Assembly: GCF_900198655.1 (NCBI RefSeq)
Contig: NZ_FZPO01000002.1
Location: 1 to 64,000 of the forward strand
Length of the DNA: 64,000 nucleotides
Source: Helicobacter equorum
GTDB lineage: Bacteria > Campylobacterota > Campylobacteria > Campylobacterales > Helicobacteraceae
Direction of reading: 5' to 3'
Every line of letters starts with the position of its first letter. The first letter of the stretch is position 1. A program made the position numbers and the translations under genes. Of this stretch, positions 62,245-64,000 are shown one piece after another. Below the pieces are notes generated by a model. That model searched no databases and was not told the origin of the DNA. It worked only from the letters and a program-made list of their open reading frames with translations.

Positions 62245-63465
62245 CTATTTCTTTCTTTCCATAATCGTTACTACCGGCAAGGCAACAAAAACCCATACTA
62301 AAAAGCCCACTGCCGCAACAAGTCCAATTTGGTTATTGATACCCTCTGGAGGTAATTTACCAAAAATTGTAAGCACTACCAAATCAAGAATAAGCACCCA
62401 AAACCAAATCATAAACAAAGGACGTTTGTGTGCAGGAGCTACTATAGAGCTTCTATCAAGCCAAGGTAAAAAGAGAAACGCTACTTGCGCAATACCAAAT
62501 GCAATAAGCCCAACATCAGCACTAAAGAAAAAGCCTCTAAGCACTTCATAACTCCACAAGAAATACCACTCTGGATAAATATGTGCTGGAGTTTTCATAT
62601 TGTTTGCTGGCTCAAAGTTAATTGGATCCATTGCAAAATTAAAGTGATAGGACACAAGATAGAAAAATAGCATCATAAACACACTGACAACAAAAATGTC
62701 TTTGCTCAAGAAATCAGGCCAAAAACTAATAACTTTTGCTTCTTTCTTTTTGCCTTCTTCATATTTTTTTGCTTCAGCTTCAAAATCTATCTCTTCACCA
62801 TTTTCGTTATTAACATGAGGCACTCTAAGTGTATAGAAATGCAATGCGATAAGCATCAAAATCACGATAGGAAGAAGACAAACATGAAGCATAAAAAATC
62901 TTGTTAGTGTAGAATCTGCAATCACAAAGTTTCCTCGCACCCATTCAACCAGATCTGGTCCAATACCGGGAATAGCACTTGGTAAATTCGTAATCACGGC
63001 TGCAGCCCAAAAGCTCATTTGTCCCCAAGGAAGCATATACCCACTAAATGCCTCGGCAGAAAAAACGACAAAAAGCAACATACCACCGATCCAAATCACT
63101 TCTCTACCACGCTTATAAGATCCATAATACACAGCTACAAACATATGAATATAAATAATCAAAAACACCATACTTGCTGCTACTGCATGAATATGTCTCC
63201 ACAACCACCCAAAGGCTACTTCACGCATGATTGTATCATTGACGCTATCAAAAGCGAGTTTTGTATCAGGCTTATAATACATAAGCAAGAAAAATCCGCT
63301 TACCACAAGCAATGTAAAAAGTGTCAATAAAATTACACCCATAGCCCACAAGAAGTTAATGTTTTTTGGAACCCAATATTTTGTTGCCAAAACTTCGATT
63401 ACTTTCTTGATAGCAATGCGTTGATCAAGCCAATCTATGACTCCATTTGCTTTTTTCACTTCCAT
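62245..63465 (-). CDS. petB: Cytochrome b subunit of the bc1 complex
   Basis: Cytochrome b oxidises menaquinol and holds two b haems in the inner membrane. The 406-residue protein has about eight or nine membrane helices. Haem-ligand His residues lie in WRHIHAVAASMVFL and RFFMLHVCLLPI, and the Qo-site motif is in PEWYFLWSYE. The ATG at 63465 follows AAGGAG; an upstream in-frame start adds 18 polar residues without support. It follows petA by 13 nt. Confidence 0.97.
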   Translation of the reverse strand: MEVKKANGVIDWLDQRIAIKKVIEVLATKYWVPKNINFLWAMGVILLTLFTLLVVSGFFLLMYYKPDTKLAFDSVNDTIMREVAFGWLWRHIHAVAASMVFLIIYIHMFVAVYYGSYKRGREVIWIGGMLLFVVFSAEAFSGYMLPWGQMSFWAAAVITNLPSAIPGIGPDLVEWVRGNFVIADSTLTRFFMLHVCLLPIVILMLIALHFYTLRVPHVNNENGEEIDFEAEAKKYEEGKKKEAKVISFWPDFLSKDIFVVSVFMMLFFYLVSYHFNFAMDPINFEPANNMKTPAHIYPEWYFLWSYEVLRGFFFSADVGLIAFGIAQVAFLFLPWLDRSSIVAPAHKRPLFMIWFWVLILDLVVLTIFGKLPPEGINNQIGLVAAVGFLVWVFVALPVVTIMERKK

Positions 63466-63478
63466 AATTCTCTCCTTA

Positions 63479-63985
63479 CTATGCCTTTTTGAGTGCCTGA
63501 TATTCCGCACCCTCTTCACCTAGCACCATTTTCATTCCATCTATTTTAAATGGAGGTATCTCCATAGGGCGTGGTGGTGGTGTGCCAGGCTGATTAACAC
63601 CAGAAGCATTGAAACGCCCACCATGGCACGCACACAAAAACCCTTGAGTTTTTTCATCAAAACCAGGAATGCACCCTAAGTGTGTGCAAATCTGAATCCC
63701 AACGGTATAAAGAGCACCATTAATTTCAAAATCTCTACCCTCTACTTTTTGGCTACCACTTTGTTTTTTGAGAATATAGACTGGCTTACCTCTCCATTCC
63801 ACCGTGTTTAAATGTCCCTCTTGAAGCCCACTTAAATCCACCGTAGTAAAACCAGCAGACACTACGCTTGGCAAAGGATCCCAAGTTCGTTTGACCGCAT
63901 ACAACGAAGCTACTGCACCTACTGCTGCAACGCCTCCCAATGCCATACCAAGAAAATCTCGTCTTTTGACATTCTCAGACATCAT
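63479..63985 (-). CDS. petA: Rieske iron-sulfur subunit of the bc1 complex
   Basis: The Rieske protein moves electrons from menaquinol to the cytochrome c subunit. The 168-residue protein has a Tat signal-anchor (KRRDFLGMALGG) and the [2Fe-2S] ligands in CTHLGCIPG and CACHGGRFN. GAAGGAG precedes ATGATG, so the start may be either codon. It is the first gene of petA-petB-petC; its promoter lies outside the window. Confidence 0.97.
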   Translation of the reverse strand: MMSENVKRRDFLGMALGGVAAVGAVASLYAVKRTWDPLPSVVSAGFTTVDLSGLQEGHLNTVEWRGKPVYILKKQSGSQKVEGRDFEINGALYTVGIQICTHLGCIPGFDEKTQGFLCACHGGRFNASGVNQPGTPPPRPMEIPPFKIDGMKMVLGEEGAEYQALKKA

Positions 63986-64000
63986 AATCTCCTTCCATAA

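Overview
The window is a chromosomal segment of an epsilonproteobacterium (Campylobacterota), almost certainly a Helicobacter and most likely an enterohepatic-type species. The DNA is A+T-rich. The gene set is typical of the group: fliQ-murB, cbpA-hspR-rarA, murC next to mutS2, valS near murG, a UPF0323 lipoprotein, pseC for pseudaminic acid, a Campylobacter-like nrfHA, a bc1 complex petABC, and a poly-G contingency gene. No prophage, insertion sequence, rRNA operon, CRISPR array or large foreign island is visible. The interest lies in regulatory signals, gene remnants and repeated short motifs.

Layout. 1-2.7 kb: two decayed genes at the left edge (an alpha/beta hydrolase and a possible outer-membrane protein tail), luxS, a selenocysteine tRNA, fliQ and murB, then the C-terminal debris of a catalase beside an intact ankyrin-repeat gene. 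3.2-6.1 kb: pta-ackA-isochorismatase-like operon (acetate overflow). 6.4-12.9 kb (minus strand): the HspR-controlled cbpA-hspR-rarA operon, an outer-membrane protein, lpxD, an anchored protein, dgkA and yceI. 13-15 kb: UPF0323 lipoprotein and a protein with a degenerate receiver domain. 15-21.3 kb: UbiD-family decarboxylase, small porin-like protein, ppk, and exbB-exbD-tonB behind a Fur-box-like palindrome. 21.5-22.3 kb: a frameshifted TauE/SafE pseudogene. 22.4-31.2 kb: nine tRNA genes in two clusters and a singleton, around an aminotransferase, murC, mutS2, a secreted protein, a cyclophilin and an AEC transporter. 31.3-38.6 kb: Rep-type helicase, valS, a rhodanese-like protein, murG and an outer-membrane protein. 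38.7-44.9 kb: pgeF, nrfHA, and a sigma54-preceded hypothetical gene with pseC and an LprI-like secreted protein. 44.9-57.1 kb: addB, transketolase, waaF, flavin reductase, the phase-variable FkbM methyltransferase, glyQ, DUF89, DUF3972-like, purE, rpsB-tsf. 57.4-64 kb: tilS, sppA, aspA, rpsO, petCBA.

How the parts fit. The genes support microaerobic or anaerobic respiration (bc1 complex, nitrite ammonification, a UbiD-family enzyme plausibly in menaquinone synthesis, aspartase feeding fumarate), acetate formation with ATP gain, TonB-energised uptake under iron control, and cell-surface building (MurB/C/G, LpxD, WaaF, PseC). Four regulatory sites can be placed to the base: a HAIR-like operator upstream of cbpA, a 7-1-7 Fur-like palindrome at exbB, a sigma54 -24/-12 element upstream of the hypothetical-pseC pair, and a 10-G tract that puts the FkbM gene out of frame in this assembly. 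Three clear pseudogenes point to recent gene loss. The heptamer AGAATCT/AGATTCT is far commoner than base composition predicts and contributes to some terminator hairpins.
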